Source: Rivularia sp. MS3 (GTDB lineage: Bacteria; Cyanobacteriota; Cyanobacteriia; Cyanobacteriales; Nostocaceae). From it: DNA of 64,000 bases. Shown piece by piece: positions 35,179-44,070 of the stretch. The stretch covers positions 62,001 through 126,000 of the forward strand of contig JAHCMI010000012.1 of assembly GCA_019192545.1 (NCBI GenBank), read 5' to 3'. Every line of letters begins with the position of its first letter. The first letter of the stretch is position 1. The notes beneath the pieces were generated by a model. It was given only the letters and a program-made list of their open reading frames with translations, was not told where the DNA came from and did not search any database. The position numbers were made by a program, and so were the translations under genes.

Positions 35179-35800
35179 TTAAGATTAAAGGTCAAAGGTA
35201 TTTAGTCACAAGACTTTTGACCTTATAATAATTCCTATCTAGTTTCATACTGCACTTGGATGGAAGCTCGAAGAAACCGACTTTGTTAAATAATGTCACA
35301 ATCAAATATCCACAATTTAATATTCACAGTTTAATATTCACAATTTAATATTCACAAAGATATTGCTCTCTTCAAATATCTTCTACAGCCAAAAATTAGT
35401 TTTAAATCTGGTTCTCAAGTCCAACCTGGGCACTTCGTTTCAATACAATACAGTTTGGAACCTTACCCCGCCTTCTGGGGACTCCTCTCCTTATAAAGTC
35501 TACCGTATACACATATATACACATATATCGAAAAATCCCCCTGTTTAAGGTTGAGAAGGGAAGGGATAATCCAAGAATTATGATAAAAACTATACTTTTG
35601 TGCTCATCCTCTTAGTAATTATGAACAAAAAAGCTATAATATCCATACTTAAAATTGTCTATAAAATTTAAAAACATTAATAAATACAAAGAAATATTAA
35701 ACAATATATTGACATCGCAAAAATAGTTGATGGAAGAAAATGTGGTGGGGATATATTAGGATGAGATTTGCTTAATGCACTGTTATTTGACTAACAATCA
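35179..35800. other. Intergenic region with 14-bp tandem repeat
   Basis: 622 bp. It contains the 14-bp repeat at 35297-35352, a GC-richer stretch near 35464-35500 that partly matches 29402-29456 (CCTCTCCTTATAAAG), and short TATAC/CACATATA runs at 35505-35530. No gene. Confidence 0.6.
35297..35352. repeat. 14-bp tandem repeat, 4 units
   Basis: Four head-to-tail copies of CACAATTTAATATT at 35297, 35311, 35325 and 35339, the first slightly diverged. No spacers, so it is not a CRISPR array. Confidence 0.88.
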
Positions 35801-37111
35801 ATGTTGGATTTAGAAGCGATAGACCAATTGAGAAAAGTATTGCAGAAACTTAAATTTAAAGTTTTGACAATATTTCTTATTGTTGTATTTGGGATAGTGA
35901 TTTCATCAGTAAAGCCAGCCCAAACACAAGAGCCGGTAACGTTAAATTTACTGATGACAGCCCCCGATGCCGAGCCTTGGAAGAATGGAATAGTAAAGGA
36001 TTTTGAAGTAAAAAACCCCGGTATTCGTATCAAGATTATTGAAGGTCCGAATGCTACAGATTTGTTAGAAAATATGTACACTTCTGCCTTTATATTGGGG
36101 GATTCTCCTTATGACTTAATTAATATGGATGTCATTTGGACACCAAAATTTGCTGCTGCTGGTTGGTTGTTAGACTTGACAGATAAAATTACGAAAGATG
36201 AATTAGCAGCATTTTCGCAAAAAGATGTAGAAGGGCGGCGTTATAAGGGTAAACTATATGCGGTTCCCATGCGTAGCGATGTGGGAATGCTTTATTACCG
36301 AAAAGATTTACTCAAAGAAGCGGGATTTAATCCCCCAGAAAGTTTTGATGATTTAATCAAAATATCCGAAGCTTTAAAAGATAAATCAAAAGATAGATGG
36401 GGTTATGTTTGGCAGGGGAAGCAATATGAAGGATTAGCTGCAATGTTTGTGGAAGTTCTGGAAGGTTTTGGTGGTTATTGGGTTAACCCCGAAACATTAG
36501 AAGTAGGATTAGATAAACCGGAAACATTACAAGCAATTGAATTTCTGAAAAACACCATTGAAACAGAAATTTCTCCCGACGGAGTCACAACATATCAAGA
36601 AGAAGAAACCAGACGGATTTTTCAAAATGGGAATTCAGTTTTCTTAAGAAATTGGCCTTACGTTTGGCCTCTTGCAACTCAAGAATCTTCACCTATCGAC
36701 GGTAAAATTGCTATCAAACCGATGGTACATAATAAGAATGGAAGCAGCGGAGCTTGTTTGGGTGGTTGGGCTTTAGGAATATCGAAATCTACCAAACATC
36801 CCGAAGAAGCTTGGAAAGCAATTCAGTATTTTACTTCCGAAGAAGCACAGCGAAAATTTATCTTAGAAGCTGGTTTTGTACCCAGTCGTCGTTCGTTATT
36901 TACAGATCCACAAATTGTCGCAAAATATCCACATTATCCTGAATTATTGAAAGTTGTAGATAAAGCAGTATTACGTCCACCCATTGCTCAATACGCTCAA
37001 GCATCCGACATTTTACAACGCTATCTTTCGGCTGCATTAACAAACCGAATCACTCCCGAAGCAGCGATGAAGAATGCTGCATCCGAAACTCGTCAGTTGT
37101 TAGGTAGGTAA
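35801..37111 (+). CDS. Sugar ABC transporter substrate-binding protein (CUT1 type)
   Basis: 436 residues. An N-terminal hydrophobic segment (about 20-41) forms a signal peptide or anchor ending at AQTQ. The mature protein is a family 1 extracellular solute-binding protein: LNLLMTAPDAEPWKNGIVKDFE, SPYDLINMDVIWTPKFAAAGWLLDLTD, YAVPMRSDVGMLYYRKDLL, and the C-terminal EEAWKAIQYFTSEEAQ. Two permeases and an ATPase follow in order, so this is the binding component of a complete carbohydrate importer. Exact sugar unknown; trehalose, maltose and glucosylglycerol-type ligands are options. Confidence 0.9.
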   Translation: MLDLEAIDQLRKVLQKLKFKVLTIFLIVVFGIVISSVKPAQTQEPVTLNLLMTAPDAEPWKNGIVKDFEVKNPGIRIKIIEGPNATDLLENMYTSAFILGDSPYDLINMDVIWTPKFAAAGWLLDLTDKITKDELAAFSQKDVEGRRYKGKLYAVPMRSDVGMLYYRKDLLKEAGFNPPESFDDLIKISEALKDKSKDRWGYVWQGKQYEGLAAMFVEVLEGFGGYWVNPETLEVGLDKPETLQAIEFLKNTIETEISPDGVTTYQEEETRRIFQNGNSVFLRNWPYVWPLATQESSPIDGKIAIKPMVHNKNGSSGACLGGWALGISKSTKHPEEAWKAIQYFTSEEAQRKFILEAGFVPSRRSLFTDPQIVAKYPHYPELLKVVDKAVLRPPIAQYAQASDILQRYLSAALTNRITPEAAMKNAASETRQLLGR

Positions 37112-37167
37112 CAGGTAATTGGTAATTGCTGATGGGTAATCGAAGAAAAATTCTGAACTGTAAACCA

Positions 37168-37192
37168 CTAACAACTAACAACTAACAACTAA
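37168..37192. repeat. CTAACAA heptamer repeat
   Basis: Three exact CTAACAA units and a partial fourth inside the ABC operon, ending 2 bp before the permease start codon. Confidence 0.9.
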
Positions 37193-37194
37193 AT

Positions 37195-38085
37195 ATGGAA
37201 ACAATTCGGAGTAGAGAACAAAAAACGGCTTTAATTTTGTTAATACCAGCGATGCTGTTGCTGTTGTTGGTTTTTGGCTATCCCATCGCTCGCGCTTTTT
37301 GGTTGAGTTTGTTTACGGAAAATTTGGGAACGCAATTGCAGCCTGTTTTTTCGGGCTTTGATAATTATGCCAGGATGGCAGGAGATGGGCGGTTTTGGCA
37401 AAGCTTTCTTGTCACAACTATATTTACTAGCGCGTCAGTAATTTCGGAATTGATATTAGGTTTGGTAATCGCTTTGGTATTAAATCAGCAGTTTTTTGGA
37501 CGTGGTTTAGTAAGAACAACAGCCATTTTGCCTTGGGCTTTACCTACTGCTTTAATTGGTTTGGCTTGGGCTTGGATTTTTAACGATCAATACGGTGTAG
37601 CAAACGATATCTTATTGCGATTCGGCTTTATTGAAAACGGGATTACCTGGCTAGGAGATCCAACTTTAGCAATGGTTGCAGTTATTTTTGCTGATGTTTG
37701 GAAAACTACACCTTTTATCAGTATTTTGCTGTTAGCTGGTTTGCAATCAATATCAAGCGATTTGTATGAGGCACATTCGATTGATGGAGCAACTCCTTGG
37801 CAAAGTTTCCAGCAAATAACTCTGCCACTTTTGATACCACAAATCTTGATAGCCGTATTATTTCGCTTTGCTCAAGCATTCGGCATCTTTGATTTAATTT
37901 CCGTAATGACAGGTGGTGGCCCCGGAGGAGCAACAGAAGTGGTATCGCTTTATATCTACTCCACCATCATGCGTTATTTAGACTTTGGTTACGGTGCAGC
38001 TTTGGTTGTAGTAACTTTTATGCTGTTGATTTTCGCCGTAATTATTGCAAGTTTACTACTTCGTGTATCTCGCACGAGTACTTAA
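37195..38085 (+). CDS. ABC transporter permease, MalF/UgpA type
   Basis: 296 residues with six predicted transmembrane helices. The EAA motif that docks to the ATPase is in YEAHSIDGATPWQSFQQITLPLL, and the first helix (LILLIPAMLLLLLVFGYPIARAFW in part) is typical of sugar permease 1. It follows the binding protein by 83 bp; the spacer contains CTAACAA heptamer repeats. It forms the membrane channel with the next gene. Confidence 0.93.
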   Translation: METIRSREQKTALILLIPAMLLLLLVFGYPIARAFWLSLFTENLGTQLQPVFSGFDNYARMAGDGRFWQSFLVTTIFTSASVISELILGLVIALVLNQQFFGRGLVRTTAILPWALPTALIGLAWAWIFNDQYGVANDILLRFGFIENGITWLGDPTLAMVAVIFADVWKTTPFISILLLAGLQSISSDLYEAHSIDGATPWQSFQQITLPLLIPQILIAVLFRFAQAFGIFDLISVMTGGGPGGATEVVSLYIYSTIMRYLDFGYGAALVVVTFMLLIFAVIIASLLLRVSRTST

Positions 38086-38121
38086 AAGTAAGTATTGGCC
38101 ATTGGGCATTAGTAAATTATT

Positions 38122-38161
38122 TACTAACAACCAACAACTAACTACTAACAACTAACTACCA
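38122..38161. repeat. AACTAAC-type heptamer repeat
   Basis: Loosely conserved units (CTAACAA, CCAACAA, CTAACTA) in the spacer between the two permease genes. Confidence 0.75.
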
Positions 38162-38163
38162 AT

Positions 38164-39000
38164 ATGAAAAAAAATCTTCTAAAACAAATATTGCTATGGT
38201 TGGCAATTATTTTTGTCGTTGTATTTAGTTTGGCTCCAGCTTTATGGCAGTTATTGACTTCATTTAAGCTGAATGAAGATATTTCCAAACTTCCTACTAT
38301 TTACTTTCCAACTCGCTTTACTTTAAGTCATTATACGGAATTATTCGACCGTCGCCCTTTCTGGCGCTATATATTAAATAGTGCTTTTGTTTCAATTCTT
38401 TCTACAGCTTTTGCTTTGGGTATAGGTGCCCCGGCTGCTTATGCTTTGGCTCGTTTGCGTCCGAAGGGTCAAAATATTATTCTTGCGAGTATTTTAGTTG
38501 TTACACTTTTCCCTGGAATTCTACTATTTTTTGGATTATTAGAAATTGTGCAATTTTTGCGTTTAGGTAACAATTATTTAGCACTAATAATTCCTTATAC
38601 TGCAATAAACTTACCCCTGACTATTTTAGTTCTACGGAGTTTTTTCGAGCAATTACCTAAAGATTTAGAAGATTCTGCAAGAGTTGATGGCTACAATACT
38701 TGGCAAACATTAACACAAATAATTTTACCAATGACTCTTCCGGCTTTGGTAACGACGGGAATTCTCACATTTATTTTTGCATGGAATGAGTTTATATTCG
38801 CACTTACATTCATTACCCGTGATGATATGAAAACAATTCCCGTTGCCGCAGCCCAATTAAGTGGTGCTTCAACTTTTGAAATACCTTATGGTCCCATTGC
38901 CGCAGCGACAGTTTTAGGAACATTACCCTTAGTACTATTAGTTCTATTTTTCCAGCGCAAAATTGTTCAAGGGCTTACCGCAGGAGCAGTCAAGGGATGA
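38164..39000 (+). CDS. ABC transporter permease, MalG/UgpE type
   Basis: 278 residues, six predicted transmembrane helices. The EAA motif is in EDSARVDGYNTWQTLTQIILPMTLP and the region WNEFIFALTFI-GDDMKTIPVA is typical of the second sugar permease. It pairs with the product of 37195-38085. The spacer of 78 bp again carries heptamer repeats, so repeats have entered the operon twice without breaking it. Confidence 0.93.
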   Translation: MKKNLLKQILLWLAIIFVVVFSLAPALWQLLTSFKLNEDISKLPTIYFPTRFTLSHYTELFDRRPFWRYILNSAFVSILSTAFALGIGAPAAYALARLRPKGQNIILASILVVTLFPGILLFFGLLEIVQFLRLGNNYLALIIPYTAINLPLTILVLRSFFEQLPKDLEDSARVDGYNTWQTLTQIILPMTLPALVTTGILTFIFAWNEFIFALTFITRDDMKTIPVAAAQLSGASTFEIPYGPIAAATVLGTLPLVLLVLFFQRKIVQGLTAGAVKG

Positions 39001-39191
39001 CTTAGCAGTGAACAGTGAGCAACAAGTAGTAAGTAGCAAGTAATGAGTAGCAAGTAAAGAGTTGTTAGTTAAAAATTAATTTTTCCTTGTTTCTTCCTAA
39101 TTACCAATTACCTATTATCATTTCTCCTTCCTAATCTTCCCATGCTCAATTCCCAATTCCCAATCCAAAGTCTAAAATCCAAAATTCAAGA

Positions 39192-40265
39192 ATGGCTAAA
39201 CTTCAACTTACAAACTTAAACAAAACCTTTTCTCCAAAAGTAATTCCGGTTAAGGATATTAGTTTATCTGTGGATGATAGCGAATTTCTGACGTTATTAG
39301 GGCCAAGCGGTTGCGGTAAATCTACAACCTTAAGAATGATTGCGGGTTTAGAAGAAGTTACCAAAGGAAAAATATTTCTGGGTAAAGAGGATATTACCTA
39401 TAAACGCGCAGGCGATCGCAACATGGCGATGGTGTTCCAAAGTTACGCGCTATACCCACACATGACAGTACGGGAAAATCTAGCTTCAGGATTAAAGTTA
39501 AAAAAAGTACCCAGTGGTGAAATACAAAGCCGAGTTACTGAAGTAGCAGCGCTTTTAGGATTAGAAGAGTTATTTCAACGCAAACCCGGACAACTTTCTG
39601 GTGGACAAAGACAGCGTGTTGCTGTAGGTAGAGCCTTGGTACGTAAAGCTGAAGCTTATTTATTAGATGAACCTTTGAGTAACCTTGATGCACTATTGCG
39701 GGAAAGAGTGCGAGCCGATATCAAGCAGATATTTGCAGCACAACAAGCGCCGGTAGTTTATGTTACCCACGACCAAACCGAAGCAATGACGCTTTCTTCT
39801 AAAGTCGCGGTATTAAATAACGGTTACGTACAGCAACTTGCACCGCCAGCAGATATTTACAACCATCCTGCCAATTTATTTGTAGCCGGTTTTGTGGGCA
39901 GCCCTCAGATGAATTTGCTTACTATCCCCTGCAAAGGAAACAGCGCCATGCTGGGAGATTTTTCTGTTACTACACCAAAATTTTCTACTTCACCACCGCA
40001 AATTGTTTTAGGTATTCGTCCCGAACACGTTCGCGTTGCGCTACCAGAAGATACGCAAACCTTGAAAGGAAGAGTTTATCTGGTAGAGAACTTAGGAATG
40101 TACAAACTAGTCAGCGTACATGTTGCTAGTTCTCAAACAGAACTGCCGACTATCCGCGCTTTATTACCTCCAGATCAAAATTGGGATAACGAAGAAATTA
40201 CCCTTGCTCTACCCTCAGAGAACATTCACTGGTTTGATGTTGAGTCGGGGAATGCGTTGCAGTGA
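39192..40265 (+). CDS. Sugar ABC transporter ATPase, MalK/UgpC type
   Basis: 357 residues. Nucleotide-binding domain: Walker A GPSGCGKST, Q-loop FQSYALYPHMTV, signature LSGGQRQR, Walker B EAYLLDEPLSNLDA, switch His in VYVTHDQTEAMTLS. The C-terminal ~120 residues are the OB-fold regulatory domain (LGIRPEHVRVALPEDTQ). It powers the importer encoded by the three preceding genes, 191 bp downstream of the second permease. Such ATPases are sometimes shared by several importers. Confidence 0.94.
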   Translation: MAKLQLTNLNKTFSPKVIPVKDISLSVDDSEFLTLLGPSGCGKSTTLRMIAGLEEVTKGKIFLGKEDITYKRAGDRNMAMVFQSYALYPHMTVRENLASGLKLKKVPSGEIQSRVTEVAALLGLEELFQRKPGQLSGGQRQRVAVGRALVRKAEAYLLDEPLSNLDALLRERVRADIKQIFAAQQAPVVYVTHDQTEAMTLSSKVAVLNNGYVQQLAPPADIYNHPANLFVAGFVGSPQMNLLTIPCKGNSAMLGDFSVTTPKFSTSPPQIVLGIRPEHVRVALPEDTQTLKGRVYLVENLGMYKLVSVHVASSQTELPTIRALLPPDQNWDNEEITLALPSENIHWFDVESGNALQ

Positions 40266-40328
40266 GCAGTTATCAGTGAGCAGTTAACAGTTAAGGTTTA
40301 CAATTAAATAACTCCTAACTCCTAACTC

Positions 40329-41507
40329 TTAACTTGTTAAAAACTTATTTATCTTGGCTTTTACTTCTGGTAGCTTCATGTAGGCATCTGCGGCTTCTAG
40401 TAAATTATTGATATTTTCTTGGCTTGCATCGTCTAAATCATCGCTCAGATGTTTACCGGTTAAATGTTTATCAAGCTTAAATTGTAAGCGTACAATTTGT
40501 TCGTGAACTATTTGCTTGCTAATATATTCGTAGATATCGGAAGAACCATCAAACAATACGCCAACAATCGGACGCGCCCATTCAAACAAACCCCAGGCTC
40601 GTGCTTTTTCAAAAGGGATAATTCGAGTTCTATCTCCGGTGCCGATGGAAAGTACGCTAATATCTTTGGGTGAATAACCACATCGTAATGCTTCTGCAAT
40701 ACCGCAACTAGAAGGATTATTTGCCGCAACTCCACCATCAATAGCCGAATATATAGTTTTAATTGAATAAGTAGATGTTTTATCGGGAATTCTATCCCAA
40801 GCTGGGTTTACAGTTGCTTTTCTACTAGAACCAATATAATTTTTAATAACTCTAGTTTGTCCGCTACCTCTACCGTCGGTAATTCTAATTTCAGCATTTT
40901 CATATACTGCATCTACGGTAGATTCATTATCGCTAAAAATAATAGTATTTATACTTGCGTCTTTAACGTTGCCAATAACTCTTTTATCTAATTTATGTGC
41001 GGGGAAATAAGTCGGAGCCGATGCGGAAGAAACACATACTTCCCATAAAGGAACGTTACCATATGGTTTGTCGGGTCGCCAGCTTTTAAAAATAATCGGA
41101 TTGCGTTCAATAGTGTCGTAGGATACTACTAATAATCTGGGAGAAGTTCCGATATCTAAAAGTCTGGTTTCACCAAAAACGCCTTGTAAAACTTGAATTA
41201 AATTATTATCGGAATATTTCGGAGCAGATATACCGTATTTTAATAGTAAAGGAATTCTTTGTAGAGAAAAAAGGCTTTGATAGGGAAAAATACTTGAGCT
41301 TTTATTCTCAAAAAAATCGACAATATCTTCACAATTACGTCCTGTTGCGATAGCAGCCGCCACAATAGAACCTGTAGAAGTTCCTACAACTAAATCAAAG
41401 TACTCGTTTAACGGACGATTAATTTGCTTTTCGATATTCGCCAACATTTTTGCTGCAACAATTCCTCTAACCCCTCCACCATCTAGGCTTAATATCCGAA
41501 AAGGCAT
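40329..41507 (-). CDS. Patatin-like phospholipase with inserted beta module
   Basis: 392 residues from the ATG at 41507 (GGGAG ribosome binding site; a longer frame to 41603 would add a hydrophobic stretch). The patatin fold is complete: oxyanion GGGVRG (10-15), nucleophile Ser44 in VGTSTGS, and catalytic Asp257 in IDGGVAANNP. It hydrolyses acyl ester bonds of membrane lipids. Between residues about 184 and 250 an extra segment (GRGSGQTRVIKNYIGSS, ATVNPAWDRIPDKTSTYSI) interrupts the fold; it resembles a beta module common in phage structural proteins. No other phage feature is near. Convergent with the ABC ATPase. Confidence 0.87.
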   Translation of the reverse strand: MPFRILSLDGGGVRGIVAAKMLANIEKQINRPLNEYFDLVVGTSTGSIVAAAIATGRNCEDIVDFFENKSSSIFPYQSLFSLQRIPLLLKYGISAPKYSDNNLIQVLQGVFGETRLLDIGTSPRLLVVSYDTIERNPIIFKSWRPDKPYGNVPLWEVCVSSASAPTYFPAHKLDKRVIGNVKDASINTIIFSDNESTVDAVYENAEIRITDGRGSGQTRVIKNYIGSSRKATVNPAWDRIPDKTSTYSIKTIYSAIDGGVAANNPSSCGIAEALRCGYSPKDISVLSIGTGDRTRIIPFEKARAWGLFEWARPIVGVLFDGSSDIYEYISKQIVHEQIVRLQFKLDKHLTGKHLSDDLDDASQENINNLLEAADAYMKLPEVKAKINKFLTS

Positions 41508-41890
41508 TTCGATAATTCTCCCTGTATGATTATTGATAAATATATATTTGCCGGAGTATATTATTAATAATATTGGTAGTAACTGCAATAATAAAATATA
41601 CAAAATACGGAAGTAATGATAGTAAATTTTTGATAGCAGTTTTAATTAATAAGTTTTATAATTTTTGATATTCGAGCTTTACTTATATTAAACAGGTAAT
41701 ATTCTCAATTTAAACTTTAGTATAGACATCTTGCTCATATCAAAAGCTATAAAAATGAAAATATGTTATCGTTTTTCGATTGGTAAACTTTGCATTGTGA
41801 TTTTTCTGTAAAATCACTTGTTTATTAAAAAACAATTAGCTAATCTGACAGTTAGTCTACATAAAAATACTTGTTTGGGAGTAATTAAGG
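41508..41890. other. Intergenic region between divergent genes
   Basis: 383 bp, AT-rich, between the patatin gene (minus) and the hydrolase (plus). A ribosome binding site, GGGAG, lies just upstream of 41891. Otherwise nothing is recognised. Confidence 0.55.
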
Positions 41891-42934
41891 GTGACGAAGC
41901 TTAAAGCATTATCAGTAGCATCCGCTAGTGCAGCATTAGTTCTTTCAAGTACGGTGCAAACAGCTAAAGCTGCAAACTTCAACCCCGCGCCAATTTATCA
42001 GGATTTTGGTAGCTACAGCACGATTATTTCTAGAAACAATGATTTAGCAGATATTTATTTTCCCAAACCTAAAGATTCACAGACAGAGAATAATTCTTTT
42101 CCTGTAGCTTTGTTATTGCAAGGTGCCAATGTAGATAAATCAAGCTATTCTAAATACGCTAGTATTGTGGCTCGCTACGGTTTTGTGGTAGTTGTACCGA
42201 ATAGAAAGCGAACGATTTCACAATTTGGTAGAACGGGACTTTTTGCTGAAACTTCTCAGATAGATAATGTTTTAGCACAGATAAAAGCAGAAGATTTATT
42301 ACCGAATTCACCTATAAAAGGTATTGTAAATACAGATAAATTAGCATTATTAGGTCATTCTTTCGGGGGCGCTGTTGGACTATCAGCAATTGCAAACACT
42401 TGTATCCCTCTTATATGCGAAGGTTCGTTTGAGCAACCAGACGAATTAGTTGCAGGAGCATTTTTTGGCGCAAACCTCCGCAACCAAGCCACACAGGAAT
42501 TTATCCCCATTAACAATTCAAAAATTCCTACGGCATTAATACAGGGAACCCGCGATGGTGTAGCCCTTCCTTTCCGAGCCGAAAGAACTTACGATAATAT
42601 TCAAAATCCTCCCAAAGCTTTAATTAGCATTTTAGGTGCAAATCACTACGGTATTACCAATACTAATAACCCTGATGGACCATTTTCAGACCCTAATAAT
42701 CCAACAATACCTCAAGAAGTGGCGGTAGAAACTGTTGCCCGTTGGAGTGGTTTATTTTTACGCGCTAGCGTACTCAACGATAAAAAAGCTTTTGATTATG
42801 TATATTCGACTGGTGATGCATTGGATAAAAACGTAAAAGTTACGAGTCAAATAAAATCAGTTCCCGAAACTTCTTTTATCTGGGGTTTAGGATTTTTTAG
42901 TATTGGGATTTTATTGTGGAAACGAAAAAAGTAA
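41891..42934 (+). CDS. Exported alpha/beta hydrolase with PEP-CTERM-like tail
   Basis: 347 residues, GTG start with a GGGAG ribosome binding site. Signal peptide 1-28 (ends AKAA). The alpha/beta hydrolase fold has LLLQGANVDKSSY, nucleophile elbow GHSFGGAVG and acid/His regions GTRDGVALPF and GANHYGITN; it resembles secreted dienelactone/PET-hydrolase-like enzymes. The last 25 residues read VPETSFIWGLGFFSIGILL then KRKK, a PEP-CTERM-like sorting signal, so it should be displayed on the surface via exosortase. Substrate unknown. Confidence 0.85.
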   Translation: MTKLKALSVASASAALVLSSTVQTAKAANFNPAPIYQDFGSYSTIISRNNDLADIYFPKPKDSQTENNSFPVALLLQGANVDKSSYSKYASIVARYGFVVVVPNRKRTISQFGRTGLFAETSQIDNVLAQIKAEDLLPNSPIKGIVNTDKLALLGHSFGGAVGLSAIANTCIPLICEGSFEQPDELVAGAFFGANLRNQATQEFIPINNSKIPTALIQGTRDGVALPFRAERTYDNIQNPPKALISILGANHYGITNTNNPDGPFSDPNNPTIPQEVAVETVARWSGLFLRASVLNDKKAFDYVYSTGDALDKNVKVTSQIKSVPETSFIWGLGFFSIGILLWKRKK

Positions 42935-42937
42935 TTT

Positions 42938-43567
42938 TCAAGCTGCATTATGTGCCATCCATAAACAATCATCAAGTTTGAAATTTGTGAATGTAGCTTC
43001 AAAAGATGATTTCAAGGGGCTACAGGCATACAAACCAAAACTTATAGTTTCCTCTGGTGGTGCAGGAGGATCGAGTTTACCCATTTCAACTGATGTCTCA
43101 CCAAGATAATGTAAATGAAAAATTCTCATTTGCTTAAAATTGATGCCATCTAGTGACGTTTCAATGAGAAAATCTGGCCCTCGACGGTTGAGACGATACC
43201 ATATTGTAGTTGTCGTAGGTATATCTGTTGTTGCCCAATCCGAATAACCATAATTAGTAACAACGCTACCCAAACGTGAAAAATTTTCGGTTTCAAATTC
43301 AATAGATGCTTTAAACCAGTTATCGCTATTGATATAAATAATTAAACCGCATTGATCGAATTTAACTTGATATTCAAATGACGCTTGTACCGTAAATGAA
43401 AAATTGCTTCTATTTTCAACTAAAACAGCCGGAGCATTATCATTTCTAAATCCATAGTAACTACGCTGCCAGAAATCCGTATTTGGCTCTGTTGTGATTT
43501 TCACAAACTGGTGATTATTTTCAAAAAATTTCGGTTGATTCAGCCACTTACCGTTAGAAAAATCCAT
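42938..43567 (-). CDS. DUF1349-family beta-sandwich protein
   Basis: 209 residues from the ATG at 43567 (AGGA just upstream; the frame continues to a GTG at 43582). The sequence fits DUF1349, a concanavalin-like jelly roll: WLNQPKFFENN, TDFWQRSYYGFRNDNA, DQCGLIIYINSDNWFKASIE, WYRLNRRGPDFLIETSLDG, and ETISFGLYACSPL. Members bind or process carbohydrates in some bacteria. No signal peptide and no catalytic motif that I can name. It converges on the PEP-CTERM hydrolase, with stops 3 bp apart. Confidence 0.82.
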   Translation of the reverse strand: MDFSNGKWLNQPKFFENNHQFVKITTEPNTDFWQRSYYGFRNDNAPAVLVENRSNFSFTVQASFEYQVKFDQCGLIIYINSDNWFKASIEFETENFSRLGSVVTNYGYSDWATTDIPTTTTIWYRLNRRGPDFLIETSLDGINFKQMRIFHLHYLGETSVEMGKLDPPAPPEETISFGLYACSPLKSSFEATFTNFKLDDCLWMAHNAA

Positions 43568-44070
43568 ATTAATCCTGTTCACCAGCTATTATTCACGCAT
43601 TTTATTCCTTGCTTTCTAACGTAGTCGCGATAAGTAATGAACGCAAACGATTATATTACACGCTTGGAGTATCCGAATTCAAAAAGCTGTTTTTATTTTC
43701 AATTTAATTTGAATTTAAAAGTAGTAAAAAAAATTTTAGTGGTAAAGCATGAGATAATAGAAGAAATTAAATATTATTTTTTAATATAATGGCAGTGTTA
43801 GCAATTTTTTTATAATGGTTATGCCTTCCCATTATAAAAATTACTTTATACAGAAAATAATACCACGAAACTGTTACTAATCAAAAAACTCGCTACTTTT
43901 CTCGAATTCGTTATCAAGCAATTATCTATACAGATAAAGTAAAAAAGTAAGTAATTATCTCATTATAGACGGGATTAAATAGGATGCATTTGTAATAAAT
44001 ACAGCACAAAAAAAAGACGTAGTACGGCTACGTCTATACTTTACTGCTAAAATTACCAATTACCAATTCC
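43568..44070. other. Intergenic region with terminator
   Basis: 503 bp, AT-rich. The terminator at 44008-44035 ends the gene at 44071-45057. A loose inverted repeat near 43800-43845 (AATTTTTTTATAATGG and CCATTATAAAAATT) may be a further hairpin. No gene. Confidence 0.6.
44008..44035 (-). terminator. Intrinsic terminator, ACGTAG palindrome copy 2
   Basis: On the minus strand AGACGTAG / CTACGTCT is followed by eight T, 36 bp after the stop at 44071. The stem is identical to that at 5614-5634, so a dispersed repeat is serving as terminator. Confidence 0.85.

Noticed and set aside
35297-35352. Possible CRISPR array
   Set aside because: Units are head-to-tail with no spacers and no cas genes in the window.
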